DNA of 64,000 nucleotides, taken from the NCBI RefSeq assembly GCF_001475935.1, contig NZ_LDQA01000008.1:114377-178376 (forward strand), read 5' to 3'. The translations under genes were made by a program, and so were the position numbers. This document shows positions 53,866 to 62,535 of this stretch, in pieces (the stretch's first letter is position 1; each line of letters begins with the position of its first letter). The DNA comes from Aureimonas ureilytica. GTDB taxonomy: Bacteria > Pseudomonadota > Alphaproteobacteria > Rhizobiales > Rhizobiaceae. The notes beneath the pieces are model-generated. The model was not told the origin of the DNA. It was given only the letters and a program-made list of their open reading frames with translations, and did not search any database.

Positions 53866-55485
53866 ATGAGTTCTCTTCCCCCTGATCCTCGCCTCGATCT
53901 TGGCCGCTACAGCCACATCGTGGTGGGCGCGGGCTCGGCGGGCTGCACGCTCGCCAACCGCCTGAGCGCCGACCCGAAGAACAGCGTTCTGCTTCTGGAA
54001 GCCGGCGGCTCGGATCGCTACCACTGGGTCCATATCCCGGTCGGCTACCTCTATTGCATGGGCAATCCGCGCACGGACTGGGGCTATGCCACCGAGGCGG
54101 AGGCGGGGCTGAACGGCCGACGCCTCGCCTATCCGCGTGGCAAGGTCATGGGCGGCTGCTCGTCCATCAACGGCATGATCTACATGCGCGGACAGGCGGC
54201 CGACTACGACCGTTGGCGGCAACTCGGCAATGCGGGCTGGGGCTGGGACGATGTCCTGCCGCTGTTTCTGAAATCCGAGAACCATCACGCGCTCAGCGGC
54301 CCGTTTCACAGCCAGTCCGGCGAGCTGCGCGTGGAAAAGCAGCGCCTGTCCTGGCCGATCCTCGACGCGATCCGCGAGGCGGCGGAGGAGATGGGCGTGC
54401 CGCCCATCGAGGACTTCAACAGGGGCGACAATTTCGGCTCGTCCTATTTCGAGGTGACGCAGAAAGCCGGATTCCGCTTCAACGCCGTGCGCGCTTTTCT
54501 CGCCCCGATCCGGCATCGCAAGAACCTGCGCATTCTGACCCAAGCTCAGGCCGAGCGTATCCGCATCGAGGAAGGGCGCGCGACCGGTCTCGATCTCAGG
54601 CTCGATGGGCGACCGGCGAGGGCGCATGGCGAGATCGTTCTGGCGGCGGGCGCGATCGGCACGCCGCAGCTTCTCCAATTGTCGGGCATCGGTCCCGCCG
54701 AGCTGCTACGCCGGCACGGGATCGACGTTCTGCTCGACCGCCCCACTGTGGGCGAGAACCTGCAGGACCACCTGCAAATCCGCACGGCCTTTCGCATCGA
54801 GGGCGCGCGCACGCTCAACGAGTGGCAGGCGACGCTGTGGGGCAAGGCGCAGATCGGGCTGCAATATGCGCTGAAGCGCTCCGGGCCGATGGCCATGGCC
54901 CCGAGCCAGCTCGGCATCTTCATGAAGTCCGATCCGCGTTTCGAGACCGCCAATATCGAGTTCCATGTGCAGCCGCTGTCTCTCGATCGGTTCGGGCAGC
55001 CGCTCGACGCTTTTCCCGCGATCACCGTGTCGGTCTGCAATCTGCGCCCGGAGTCGCGCGGCAGCGTGCGCATTACTTCGCCCGATCCCTTCGCCCCGCC
55101 CGCGATCGCGCCGAACTATCTCTCCACCGATGGCGACCGCGAAGTGGCGAGCGCCTCGATCCGCGCCGCGCGCCGTCTCATGGCGACAAGGCGGCTGGAG
55201 CGCCACCGCCCGCAGGAGTTCAAGCCCGGCGTGCATCTTCAGAGCGACGAGGATCTGGCGCGCGCCGCCGGTGATATCGCAACCACGATCTTCCATCCGG
55301 TTGGCACGGCGCGCATGGGGGCCGACCCGGACGCGGTGGTCGATCCGCAGCTTCGCCTTCGCGGCATCGCGGGCCTGCGCGTAGCCGATTGCTCGATCAT
55401 GCCCACCATCGTCTCCGGCAACACCCACGCGCCTGCGGTGATGATTGCGGAAAAAGCCGCCGAGATGATCCTCGCCGATCGTTGA
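53866..55485 (+). CDS. GMC-family FAD oxidoreductase (choline-dehydrogenase-like)
   Basis: A 539-residue flavoenzyme. The FAD-binding start HIVVGAGSAGCTLANRLSAD, the GMC signatures YPRGKVMGGCSSINGMIYMR and IVLAAGAIGTPQLLQLSGIG, and the C-terminal active-site region TTIFHPVGTARMG with SGNTHAPAVMIAEKAAEM are intact. GMC enzymes oxidise alcohols or polyols. I chose ATG 53866, where homology begins (MSSLPPDPRLDLGRYSHIV) after GGAGTGACGACC. It stands alone, just upstream of a sugar importer operon with its own promoter; a functional link is possible but not shown. Confidence 0.92.
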   Translation: MSSLPPDPRLDLGRYSHIVVGAGSAGCTLANRLSADPKNSVLLLEAGGSDRYHWVHIPVGYLYCMGNPRTDWGYATEAEAGLNGRRLAYPRGKVMGGCSSINGMIYMRGQAADYDRWRQLGNAGWGWDDVLPLFLKSENHHALSGPFHSQSGELRVEKQRLSWPILDAIREAAEEMGVPPIEDFNRGDNFGSSYFEVTQKAGFRFNAVRAFLAPIRHRKNLRILTQAQAERIRIEEGRATGLDLRLDGRPARAHGEIVLAAGAIGTPQLLQLSGIGPAELLRRHGIDVLLDRPTVGENLQDHLQIRTAFRIEGARTLNEWQATLWGKAQIGLQYALKRSGPMAMAPSQLGIFMKSDPRFETANIEFHVQPLSLDRFGQPLDAFPAITVSVCNLRPESRGSVRITSPDPFAPPAIAPNYLSTDGDREVASASIRAARRLMATRRLERHRPQEFKPGVHLQSDEDLARAAGDIATTIFHPVGTARMGADPDAVVDPQLRLRGIAGLRVADCSIMPTIVSGNTHAPAVMIAEKAAEMILADR

Positions 55486-55714
55486 AGGCGGCGGCTCGCT
55501 GAGGAACGGGGGAGGGGGCTGGGCCGCATCACCGCTGCCTCGTCCGCCTTGCCGTTCGCGCGCGCCCCTCCCTTTCGAGCGACACGGCGGAGAGGAGTCG
55601 AGACTAGGCATCAACCCGTCCATCCCTGATCGAGTCTCCACCCGGTGACATGCCGCGCCGTCCATCCCCTTGCGGTCGCGTCGATAAGAGACGACACGCC
55701 ACACGGGGTATGGA

Positions 55715-55743
55715 TTGACAGCCAAGAAAGTTATCGATAACAT
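55715..55743 (+). promoter_or_regulatory. Promoter with LacI-type operator before the CUT2 importer
   Basis: TTGACA (55715-55720), a 17-base spacer and TAACAT (55738-55743) form a good promoter. The perfect 12-bp palindrome GTTATCGATAAC (55730-55741), with the central CG typical of LacI-family sites, overlaps the spacer and -10. A nearly identical site precedes the dehydrogenase gene at 61055-61066. Confidence 0.8.
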
Positions 55744-55769
55744 CGCGACATGATGATTGGGAGGTTGTC

Positions 55770-57275
55770 ATGAGCGAGCTTCGGTTCGAGGGAGTCGCCA
55801 AGCGATTTGGCGGCACGCAGGCGCTGAAGGGCGTCAGCTTTTCCGTCCGGTCCGGCGAGGTCGTGGCGCTGCTCGGCGAGAACGGCGCGGGCAAGTCCAC
55901 CATCATCAAGATCTTAGGGGGCATCCACAAGGCCGATGCCGGGCGCATCGCCATCGACGGAACGCCCTATACCCACGAGAGCGAAGGGGCGGCGGGGGCG
56001 CGGCGCTCGGTCGCCTTCGTGCATCAGGATCTCGGCCTGATCGAATGGATGACCATCGCCGAGAACGTCGCCATGGCCAATGGCTATCCAAGGCGGGGCG
56101 GGGGCAAGCGCGGGCTGGTGGATTGGGCGGGCGTGCGGACGCAGGCCGTCGAGGCGCTGGCGCGGCTCGGCTGCGACTTCGACCCGGACACGCGCGTTTC
56201 CTCCCTGTCGCGCACCGAAAAGTCTCTGGTGGCGATCGCCCGCGCGCTCGCCACGGACTGCGAATTTCTCGTCCTCGACGAGCCGACCGCCAGCCTTCCC
56301 GCCGACGAGGTGGAGAAGCTGATGGGCGCGGTGCGCCGGCTCGCCTCCGGGGGCGTCGGCGTGATCTATGTCTCGCACCGGCTAGACGAAATCTTCCGCG
56401 TCGCCGACCGCGCCGTGGTGCTGCGCGACGGCGCGCTGGCGGGGGAGGGGCGCATCGCCGACCTGACGCCGGCTGATCTCATCGCGCAGATCGTCGGCAC
56501 CGGCTCGCTGAAGCTCTACGAGAAACTGCCCGCGCCGGCGGAAGCGAAGGCCCGCGTGACGGTGCGTGGCCTCACGACAGCGGGGGCGGGGCCGGTCGGT
56601 TTCGACATCCGCCAGGGCGAGATCCTCGGGCTGGTCGGCCTGCGCGGTGCGGGGCAGGAGGCGGTGGGTCGCGCGCTGTTCGGGGCGCAGGCGCATTCGG
56701 GTGCGGTCACGATCGATGGCGCGGCGCCGGACCTCTCCTCCATGCGCGCCGCGCTCCGAAGCGGCATCGGCCTCGTGGCGCGGGACCGCGCGGAGGAGTC
56801 CGTCGCGGCCGCCCTCTCGGTGCGTGAGAACGCCTTCCTCAATCCCGGCGCGTTCGGCCGCAAGCTGTTCTCCTTCCGTTCGCCGGCGAGCGAGAGCCAA
56901 GCCGCGCGCGAGCTGGGCCGCCGCATCGGCCTTCGCCCCAACGACCCGGATCTCGCCATTGAGGGCCTGTCGGGCGGCAATCAGCAGAAGGTCATCGTCG
57001 GCCGCTGGCTGGAAACCGGCCGCCGGCTCCTGATCCTCGAAGACCCGACGGCGGGCGTCGATGTCGGGGCCAAGGCCGAAATCTATCGCCTCGTGGAAGC
57101 GGCGGTTGCCGCCGGCCTCGCCGTGCTCGTGGTCTCCACCGATTTCGAGGAGGTGGCGACGCTCTGCCACCGCGCGCTCGTCTTCAATCGCGGCGCAATC
57201 ATCGCGGAGCTCTCAGGCGAGGCGGTGACGACCGAGCGCGTCATCGCCGCCGCGAGTGCTTCGGAAGCCGCCTGA
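55770..57275 (+). CDS. CUT2 sugar ABC importer ATPase, double ABC domain (RbsA/XylG type)
   Basis: A 501-residue protein with two fused ATPase cassettes. Domain 1 has GENGAGKST and LSRTEKSLVAIARAL; its Walker B is VLDEPTASL. Domain 2 has GLRGAGQEAVG in place of the normal Walker A (usual for this class), LSGGNQQKVIVGRWL and LILEDPTAGVD. GGGAGG precedes ATG 55770. Drives uptake of a pentose, hexose or sugar acid through the permease encoded next. Confidence 0.94.
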   Translation: MSELRFEGVAKRFGGTQALKGVSFSVRSGEVVALLGENGAGKSTIIKILGGIHKADAGRIAIDGTPYTHESEGAAGARRSVAFVHQDLGLIEWMTIAENVAMANGYPRRGGGKRGLVDWAGVRTQAVEALARLGCDFDPDTRVSSLSRTEKSLVAIARALATDCEFLVLDEPTASLPADEVEKLMGAVRRLASGGVGVIYVSHRLDEIFRVADRAVVLRDGALAGEGRIADLTPADLIAQIVGTGSLKLYEKLPAPAEAKARVTVRGLTTAGAGPVGFDIRQGEILGLVGLRGAGQEAVGRALFGAQAHSGAVTIDGAAPDLSSMRAALRSGIGLVARDRAEESVAAALSVRENAFLNPGAFGRKLFSFRSPASESQAARELGRRIGLRPNDPDLAIEGLSGGNQQKVIVGRWLETGRRLLILEDPTAGVDVGAKAEIYRLVEAAVAAGLAVLVVSTDFEEVATLCHRALVFNRGAIIAELSGEAVTTERVIAAASASEAA

Positions 57276-57483
57276 CCTTCCGACCGCCGGCTCGGCTGGC
57301 GGCGCTCATCCGGTTCGAGCCCGTTCCGACACGGAAAGGGCGAAGGCCGGACTGACCCGGCCGCATCCTCCATGCCCGCCGGCGCGCCCGCAGAGCGCGA
57401 GCGCGTCGTGCGATCTCACATTCCCTCGCCGGCCCCGCCGGCCGCGAGGTCCCAACAGCCTTGGCGCACGCGGGAGACCCGTC

Positions 57484-58500
57484 ATGAATTCCATCAAATC
57501 CAACGCGCTCGAGCCGACGCGCGCCGAAATGCGCGGCCTTCCGCCCGGTCAGGCGGCGATGCGCCTTCTGCCGGTCTATGGCCTACCGATCCTGACGCTG
57601 GCGCTGATCCTCCTGTTTGCGATCCTCTTGCCGCGCACCTTCCCGACCCTCCTGAACCTGCGCTCCATCGTCTCGGACAAGTCGATCATCGCGCTTCTCG
57701 CCTTGGCCGCCATGATCCCGATGACGGCGGGCAAGATCGACCTGACGGTCGGCTATGGCATCGTGCTCTGGCATATTCTGGCGATCTCGCTGCAAACCGC
57801 CTTCGGCATTCCCTGGCCGGTCGCGGTGCTGATCGTGCTGGCGCTCGGGGCGCTGGTCGGCCTGCTGAACGGGCTTCTGGTCGAGGTCGCGCAGATCGAC
57901 TCTTTCATCGCGACGCTCGGCATGGGCACCGTGCTCTATGCGCTGGCGCTCTGGTACACCGGCGGTCGGCAGGTCGTCGCGCCCTTGCCTGAAGGCTTTC
58001 TGGCGCTGAACGGCACCATGGTCTTCGGCCTGCCCATTGGCGGCTTCTATGTGCTCGCCCTCGCCGTCTTCCTCTGGCTCGTTCTCGAATACACGCCGGT
58101 CGGCCGCTATCTCTATGCCATCGGCGCCAACCCCAAGGCCGCCGCGCTGAACGGCATTCCCGTGCGCCGCTTCACCATGGCGACATTCGTCGCCTCCGGC
58201 TTCCTGACGGCGCTGACGGGCGTGCTGCTCGCCTCCAAGCTGCGCATCGGGCAGGCGAGCGTCGGGCTCGAATATCTTCTGCCGGCCCTCGTCGGCGCGT
58301 TTCTGGGCTCCACCACGATCAAGCCCGGCCGGGTCAATGTCTGGGGCACGGTGGTCGGTGTGATCGTGCTCGCGGTCGGCATTTCCGGCATCCAGCAGTT
58401 CGGCGGCTCCTTCTATGTCGAGCCCCTGTTCAACGGCATGACGCTGCTCGTCGCCATCGGCATCGCCGCCTACGCCCAGCGCCGGCGCGGCGCGAAATAA
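57484..58500 (+). CDS. CUT2 sugar ABC permease (RbsC type)
   Basis: A 338-residue permease with about ten helices; LALAAMIPMTAGKIDLTVGY is the family's conserved second-helix region, and YAIGANPKAAALNGIPVRRF the cytoplasmic loop. ATG 57484 starts after a 208-bp gap that contains a CCGCCGG/CTGGCGG-like hairpin, unusual within an importer operon. The frame is open further upstream without homology. Confidence 0.92.
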   Translation: MNSIKSNALEPTRAEMRGLPPGQAAMRLLPVYGLPILTLALILLFAILLPRTFPTLLNLRSIVSDKSIIALLALAAMIPMTAGKIDLTVGYGIVLWHILAISLQTAFGIPWPVAVLIVLALGALVGLLNGLLVEVAQIDSFIATLGMGTVLYALALWYTGGRQVVAPLPEGFLALNGTMVFGLPIGGFYVLALAVFLWLVLEYTPVGRYLYAIGANPKAAALNGIPVRRFTMATFVASGFLTALTGVLLASKLRIGQASVGLEYLLPALVGAFLGSTTIKPGRVNVWGTVVGVIVLAVGISGIQQFGGSFYVEPLFNGMTLLVAIGIAAYAQRRRGAK

Positions 58501-58564
58501 CGAAACCGGCCCGCCGGGAGGAAACGGACGGGCCACGACAAGACATCCTCGGGAGGAAACCAAC

Positions 58565-59665
58565 ATGAAGACGCTTCTCTCCGCGCTGCTCCTCGGCGGT
58601 GCCCTCATGATCGCGGCCGCGCCCGCCGCCCGCGCCGATGCGATGGCCGACGCCAAGGCGACCGTGGACAAATACGCCTCCAAGGTCACGAAATGGGACG
58701 GGCCGACATCCGGCCCGAAGATCGCCAAGGACAAGACGATCGTGGTTCTGGCCGGCGACATGAAGAACGGCGGCATTCTCGGCGTCGTCTCGGGCATCGA
58801 GGAAGCGGCCAAGGCCGCCGGCTGGACGGTCCGCACGATCGACGGCGCAGGCTCCATCTCGGGCCGCACGGCGGCGGTGGGACAGGGCATCGCGCTGAAC
58901 CCGGACGGGATCGTCGTCGCCGGCTTCGACGCGGTGGAGCAGCAGGCGGGACTGGAGCAGGCCAAGAACGCCAAGATCCCGATCGTCGCCTGGCACACCG
59001 CGCCGGAAGTCGGCCCCGTGCCGGCGGCGGGCGTCTTCGCCAATGTGACCACCGATCCGATGCAGGTGGCGAAAGCCGCCGCCGACTGGGCCTATGTCGA
59101 TGCCAAGGGCAAGCCGGGCGTCGTGATCTTCACCGACAGCACTTACGCGGTGGCCATCGCCAAGGCCGACGCGATGAAGGCCGAGATCGAGAAGCTCGGC
59201 GGCACGGTGGTCGAATATGTCGACACGCCCATCGCCGAGACCTCCACCCGGATGCCGCAGTTGACCACCTCGCTGCTCCAGCGCCATGGCGATGCCTGGA
59301 CGCATTCGCTCGCCATCAACGATCTCTATTTCGACTTCATGGGCCCCTCGCTGGCGGCGGCGGGCATCGCTGGCGACGGCAAGCCGGTGAATGTCGCGGC
59401 GGGCGACGGTTCGGAATCGGCCTATCAGCGCATTCGCTCCGGCCAGTATCAGGCCGTCACCGTCGCCGAGCCCCTGAAGCTTCAGGGCTGGCAGCTGGTG
59501 GACGAGCTGAACCGCGCCTTCGCGGGCCAGCCCTGGTCCGGCTACGTCTCGCCGCTCCACATCGTCACCAAGGCCAATGTCGAGTTCGACGGCGGCCCGA
59601 GCAATGCCTTCGACCCCGACAACGGCTATCGCGACGCCTACAAGACGATCTGGGGGGTGAAGTAA
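58565..59665 (+). CDS. CUT2 sugar-binding periplasmic protein
   Basis: A 366-residue binding protein of the ribose/galactose type (Peripla_BP_4). A signal peptide (MKTLLSALLLGGALMIAAAP…ARA) precedes the mature domain, where KTIVVLAGDMKNGGILGVVS and LNPDGIVVAGFDAVEQQAGL are diagnostic. GGGAGGAAACC precedes the ATG. The ligand is unknown; downstream lactonase and idonate-dehydrogenase-like genes suggest a sugar, its lactone or a sugar acid. Confidence 0.93.
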   Translation: MKTLLSALLLGGALMIAAAPAARADAMADAKATVDKYASKVTKWDGPTSGPKIAKDKTIVVLAGDMKNGGILGVVSGIEEAAKAAGWTVRTIDGAGSISGRTAAVGQGIALNPDGIVVAGFDAVEQQAGLEQAKNAKIPIVAWHTAPEVGPVPAAGVFANVTTDPMQVAKAAADWAYVDAKGKPGVVIFTDSTYAVAIAKADAMKAEIEKLGGTVVEYVDTPIAETSTRMPQLTTSLLQRHGDAWTHSLAINDLYFDFMGPSLAAAGIAGDGKPVNVAAGDGSESAYQRIRSGQYQAVTVAEPLKLQGWQLVDELNRAFAGQPWSGYVSPLHIVTKANVEFDGGPSNAFDPDNGYRDAYKTIWGVK

Positions 59666-59749
59666 GCGGCATAGTCGCCATGCCCGCCCCGCCGCGCGCC
59701 TCCTTCGCGGCGGGGCTCCCTTCCCGATCGATCCGACGAGACCCCAGCC

Positions 59750-60088
59750 ATGTTCATCCGTTGCGCCTTTTTTCGTGGCCGCGCCAAGCCGGGCCACGAG
59801 GCCGAATTCACCGCCTATGTGCGCGACAAGCTCGTGCCGCTCTGGACGCGCTTTCCCGGCGCGGAGGAAGTGCGCGTCCTCCGGCAGGAGGAGGCCGATG
59901 TCACCGACCCGCATTTCGAGATGGTGCTCCAGGTCCGCTATCCCTCGCGCGAGGCGATCGAGACGGCGCTCGCCTCCGACGTGCGCTACGAGTCCCGCGA
60001 GGTGACGAAGGGCTTGCTGGATCTTTACGAGGGCGACATCTTCCACACCGTCTTCCGCGCCGACGATTACGCCCTGCCGACGAACTGA
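59750..60088 (+). CDS. Small dimeric alpha/beta-barrel protein (ABM/mutarotase-like)
   Basis: A 112-residue single-domain protein with the ferredoxin-like pattern of dimeric alpha/beta-barrel proteins (RCAFFRGRAKPGHEAEFTAY, then VTDPHFEMVLQVRYPSREAI). It may be a sugar mutarotase-like or monooxygenase-like accessory enzyme. A second, broken copy lies at 62151-62477. Position between the binding protein and the lactonase suggests a role in sugar turnover; no function is proven. Confidence 0.78.
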   Translation: MFIRCAFFRGRAKPGHEAEFTAYVRDKLVPLWTRFPGAEEVRVLRQEEADVTDPHFEMVLQVRYPSREAIETALASDVRYESREVTKGLLDLYEGDIFHTVFRADDYALPTN

Positions 60089-60095
60089 GCCTGAG

Positions 60096-61010
60096 ATGAG
60101 CGAGACCTATATCGTCCACGACGACCGCTTCCGCGCCCTCTTCATCGGCCATGCCAAGCTGGAGAAGCTCTGGACCGGCGGGCGCTGGGTGGAAGGGCCG
60201 GTGCATGTCCCCTCGGCCAAATCCGTGCTCTGGTCGGACATTCCGAACGACCGGGTGATGCGCTTCGACGAGTGCGACGGCTCGGTCTCGGTCTTCGAGG
60301 GCCCCTGTGGCTACCACAACGGGCATACGCTGGACGCCGAGGGCCGCGTCGTCGCCTGCGAGCATGGCGGGCGGCGCGTCTCGCGGCTGGATCATGATGG
60401 CGTGTGGCGCAGTCTCGTCTCGCATTGGGAGGGCAAGCGCCTCAATTCGCCCAACGATGTGGTGGTGAAGCGCGACGGCACGGTCTGGTTCTCCGACCCG
60501 ACCTATGGCATCGACTTCCACTACGAGGGCCACCGCGCCCCGTCCGAGATCGGCGCGTCCAACGTCTATCGGCTGGACCCCACGACAGGCGAGCTGACGG
60601 CCGTCATCACCGACATGCTGAAGCCCAACGGGCTCTGCTTCTCGCCCGATGAATCGATCCTCTATGTCTCGGAGACGGGCAAGACCCACGATCCCGCCTG
60701 CGAGCCGGTGATCCGCGCCTATCCCATGGTGGACGGGCGCACGGTGGGGGAGGGGCGTCTCTTCGCGCGCTCGCCGAACGGCTTCTTCGACGGGTTCCGC
60801 GCTGACACATCAGGCAATATCTGGGCCTCCAACGCCGATGCCGTCTGCGTCTATGCGCCCGACGGCACGCATATCGGCTCGATCCCGGTGGAAGAAATGG
60901 TCTCCAATCTCTGCTTCGGCGGCCCGAAAAAGAACCGCCTCTACATCACCGCGCAGACCTCGCTCTATGCGATCTATGTCAACGCGCATGGGGATGGCTG
61001 GCGGGATTGA
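60096..61010 (+). CDS. SMP-30/gluconolactonase-family sugar lactonase
   Basis: A 304-residue six-bladed beta-propeller lactonase. Metal-ligand regions of the family are visible: E in GRWVEGPVHVP, N in LNSPNDVVVKRDGTVWF, N/D in MLKPNGLCFSPDESILYV, and D in GFFDGFRADTSGNIWAS. It hydrolyses an aldonolactone made by a sugar dehydrogenase to the aldonate. Eight bases after the small barrel-protein gene, so co-transcribed with the importer. Confidence 0.92.
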   Translation: MSETYIVHDDRFRALFIGHAKLEKLWTGGRWVEGPVHVPSAKSVLWSDIPNDRVMRFDECDGSVSVFEGPCGYHNGHTLDAEGRVVACEHGGRRVSRLDHDGVWRSLVSHWEGKRLNSPNDVVVKRDGTVWFSDPTYGIDFHYEGHRAPSEIGASNVYRLDPTTGELTAVITDMLKPNGLCFSPDESILYVSETGKTHDPACEPVIRAYPMVDGRTVGEGRLFARSPNGFFDGFRADTSGNIWASNADAVCVYAPDGTHIGSIPVEEMVSNLCFGGPKKNRLYITAQTSLYAIYVNAHGDGWRD

Positions 61011-61053
61011 GCCGCCACCCAGGCAAACAACCCTTTCCAAATCCATTCAGGTT

Positions 61054-61067
61054 TGTTACCGATAACA
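61054..61067. promoter_or_regulatory. LacI-type operator before the idonate-dehydrogenase-like gene
   Basis: TGTTACCGATAACA (61054-61067) is a 14-bp palindrome with one mismatched pair. It differs from GTTATCGATAAC at 55730-55741 by one base. It lies 45 bp upstream of ATG 61112 and suggests that the end-of-window LacI protein also controls an internal promoter here. Confidence 0.7.
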
Positions 61068-61111
61068 GTGACGACGCGGCCCACAAGGGTCGCACGGAGG
61101 AGACCGAATCC

Positions 61112-62149
61112 ATGCGCGCCGCCGTGATCCACGCCGCCAAGGACCTGCGCCTCGACGAGCGCCCCGAGCCGAAGCTTGCGCCCGGCGACGTTCTCGTGCG
61201 CTTCGGCGCGGGCGGCATCTGCGGGTCGGACCTGTCCTACTGGGGCAAGGGCCGCGTCGGCGACTTCGCGCTGCGCGAGCCGCTGGTGCTCGGCCATGAG
61301 GTGGCGGGCGAGATCGAGGCGCTGGGCGAGGGCGTGTCGGGTCTCGCCATCGGCCAGCGCGTCGCGGTCAACCCGAGCCGTCCCTGCCTTCACTGCGACT
61401 ATTGCCGCGCCGGGCGCTCCAATCTTTGCCGCAACATGCGCTTCTTCGGCTCGGCGGCGATGTTTCCGCATGTGCAGGGCGGCTTTGCCGAGCGCTTCAC
61501 CTGCCGCGCCGATCAGGCCGTGCCGGTGCCCCCGGACATGCCGCTCGCCAAGGCCGCGCTGGCCGAGCCGCTGTCGGTCGCGATCCACGGCCTCACCCGC
61601 GCGGGCGATCTCCTGGGCAAGCGCGTTCTGATCACCGGCGCGGGGCCGATCGGCATGTTGCTGACGCTCGCTGTGCGCCATGCCGGCGCGAGCTTCGTCG
61701 CGGTCACCGACCTCGTGGATGAGCCGCTGGCGCTGGCGCGGCAGGCCGGCGCGGACGAAACGATCAATGTCGCGACCTCGCCCGAGCGCCTCGCCGCCTT
61801 CGAGGCCAACAAGGGCTTCTTCGATGTCGGCTTCGAGGCCACCGGCGCGCCGCCCGCGCTGGGCTCCCTGGTGCGCGCGATCCGTCCGGGCGGGCGCATC
61901 GTCCAACTCGGCATGATGCCGCCGGGCGAGGTGGGCGTGCCCGTCAACATTCTGATGGCGCAGGAAATCGATCTCGTGGGCGCGTTCCGCTTCTGCGAGG
62001 AGTTCCACACCGCCGTGGATTGGCTGGCCAACGACCGGATCGATGTGACGCCGGTGATGTCGGCGCAGATGCCGATGAGTGATCTGTCTCAAGCCTTCGA
62101 GATGGCCGCCGATCGCAAGCGCGCGATCAAGGTCCACCTGCATTTCTGA
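61112..62149 (+). CDS. Zinc-dependent polyol dehydrogenase (L-idonate 5-dehydrogenase-like)
   Basis: A 345-residue medium-chain dehydrogenase. Catalytic zinc ligands are in GICGSDLSYW and GHEVAGE; the structural-zinc site is CLHCDYCRAGRSNLC; NAD binding is at VLITGAGPIGMLLTLAV. Similarity is best to IdnD/sorbitol dehydrogenase types. GGAGGAGACC precedes ATG 61112. It would oxidise an aldonate or polyol to a keto form, a logical step after the lactonase. Sugar identity is not fixed. Confidence 0.9.
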   Translation: MRAAVIHAAKDLRLDERPEPKLAPGDVLVRFGAGGICGSDLSYWGKGRVGDFALREPLVLGHEVAGEIEALGEGVSGLAIGQRVAVNPSRPCLHCDYCRAGRSNLCRNMRFFGSAAMFPHVQGGFAERFTCRADQAVPVPPDMPLAKAALAEPLSVAIHGLTRAGDLLGKRVLITGAGPIGMLLTLAVRHAGASFVAVTDLVDEPLALARQAGADETINVATSPERLAAFEANKGFFDVGFEATGAPPALGSLVRAIRPGGRIVQLGMMPPGEVGVPVNILMAQEIDLVGAFRFCEEFHTAVDWLANDRIDVTPVMSAQMPMSDLSQAFEMAADRKRAIKVHLHF

Positions 62150-62150
62150 G

Positions 62151-62477
62151 ATGAGCATCCACACGCGGAGCGCCCTGTTCGAAGGCACGATCCGCCCCGG
62201 CTGCGAGGAGGCCTTCTACGACCTCATCATGGCCGAGCTGATGCCGGTCTGGCGGGCCATGCCCAACGCCTTGGCCGTGCGCGTGCTCCGCACCGAGCGG
62301 CGCGAGGACGGCGCGCCCGCGCTCGTTCTGGTGCAGGAGATCGACTACCCGTCGGCTGAGGCCGTGGCGGAAGCGGAAGCCTAGCCCGTGCGGGCGCGCG
62401 GCGCGCCGGTGATGGAGAAGCTGATGACGCTGTTCGACGGCACGCTGCGCCATGTGGTCTACCGGCGTCTTGCCTGA
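62151..62477 (+). pseudogene. Second small alpha/beta-barrel protein, broken by a TAG nonsense codon
   Basis: A paralogue of the protein at 59750-60088 (MSIHTRSALFEGTIRPGCEE…). Codon 78 (62382-62384) is TAG, yet the same frame continues with PVRARGAPVMEKLMTLFDG and LRHVVYRR to a natural TGA at 62475-62477, giving the expected 108-residue length. Aligned to the paralogue, the stop falls on the serine of ALAS-D-V-R, so a single TCG to TAG change explains it. Either a recent pseudogene or a sequencing error; the position is about 1.3 kb from the damaged contig end. Confidence 0.8.
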
Positions 62478-62535
62478 GAGACCGCAAACGATGCCGAGCC
62501 ACGCTCGAACGCGCGGATCGACCGAGCGAAAGAAG

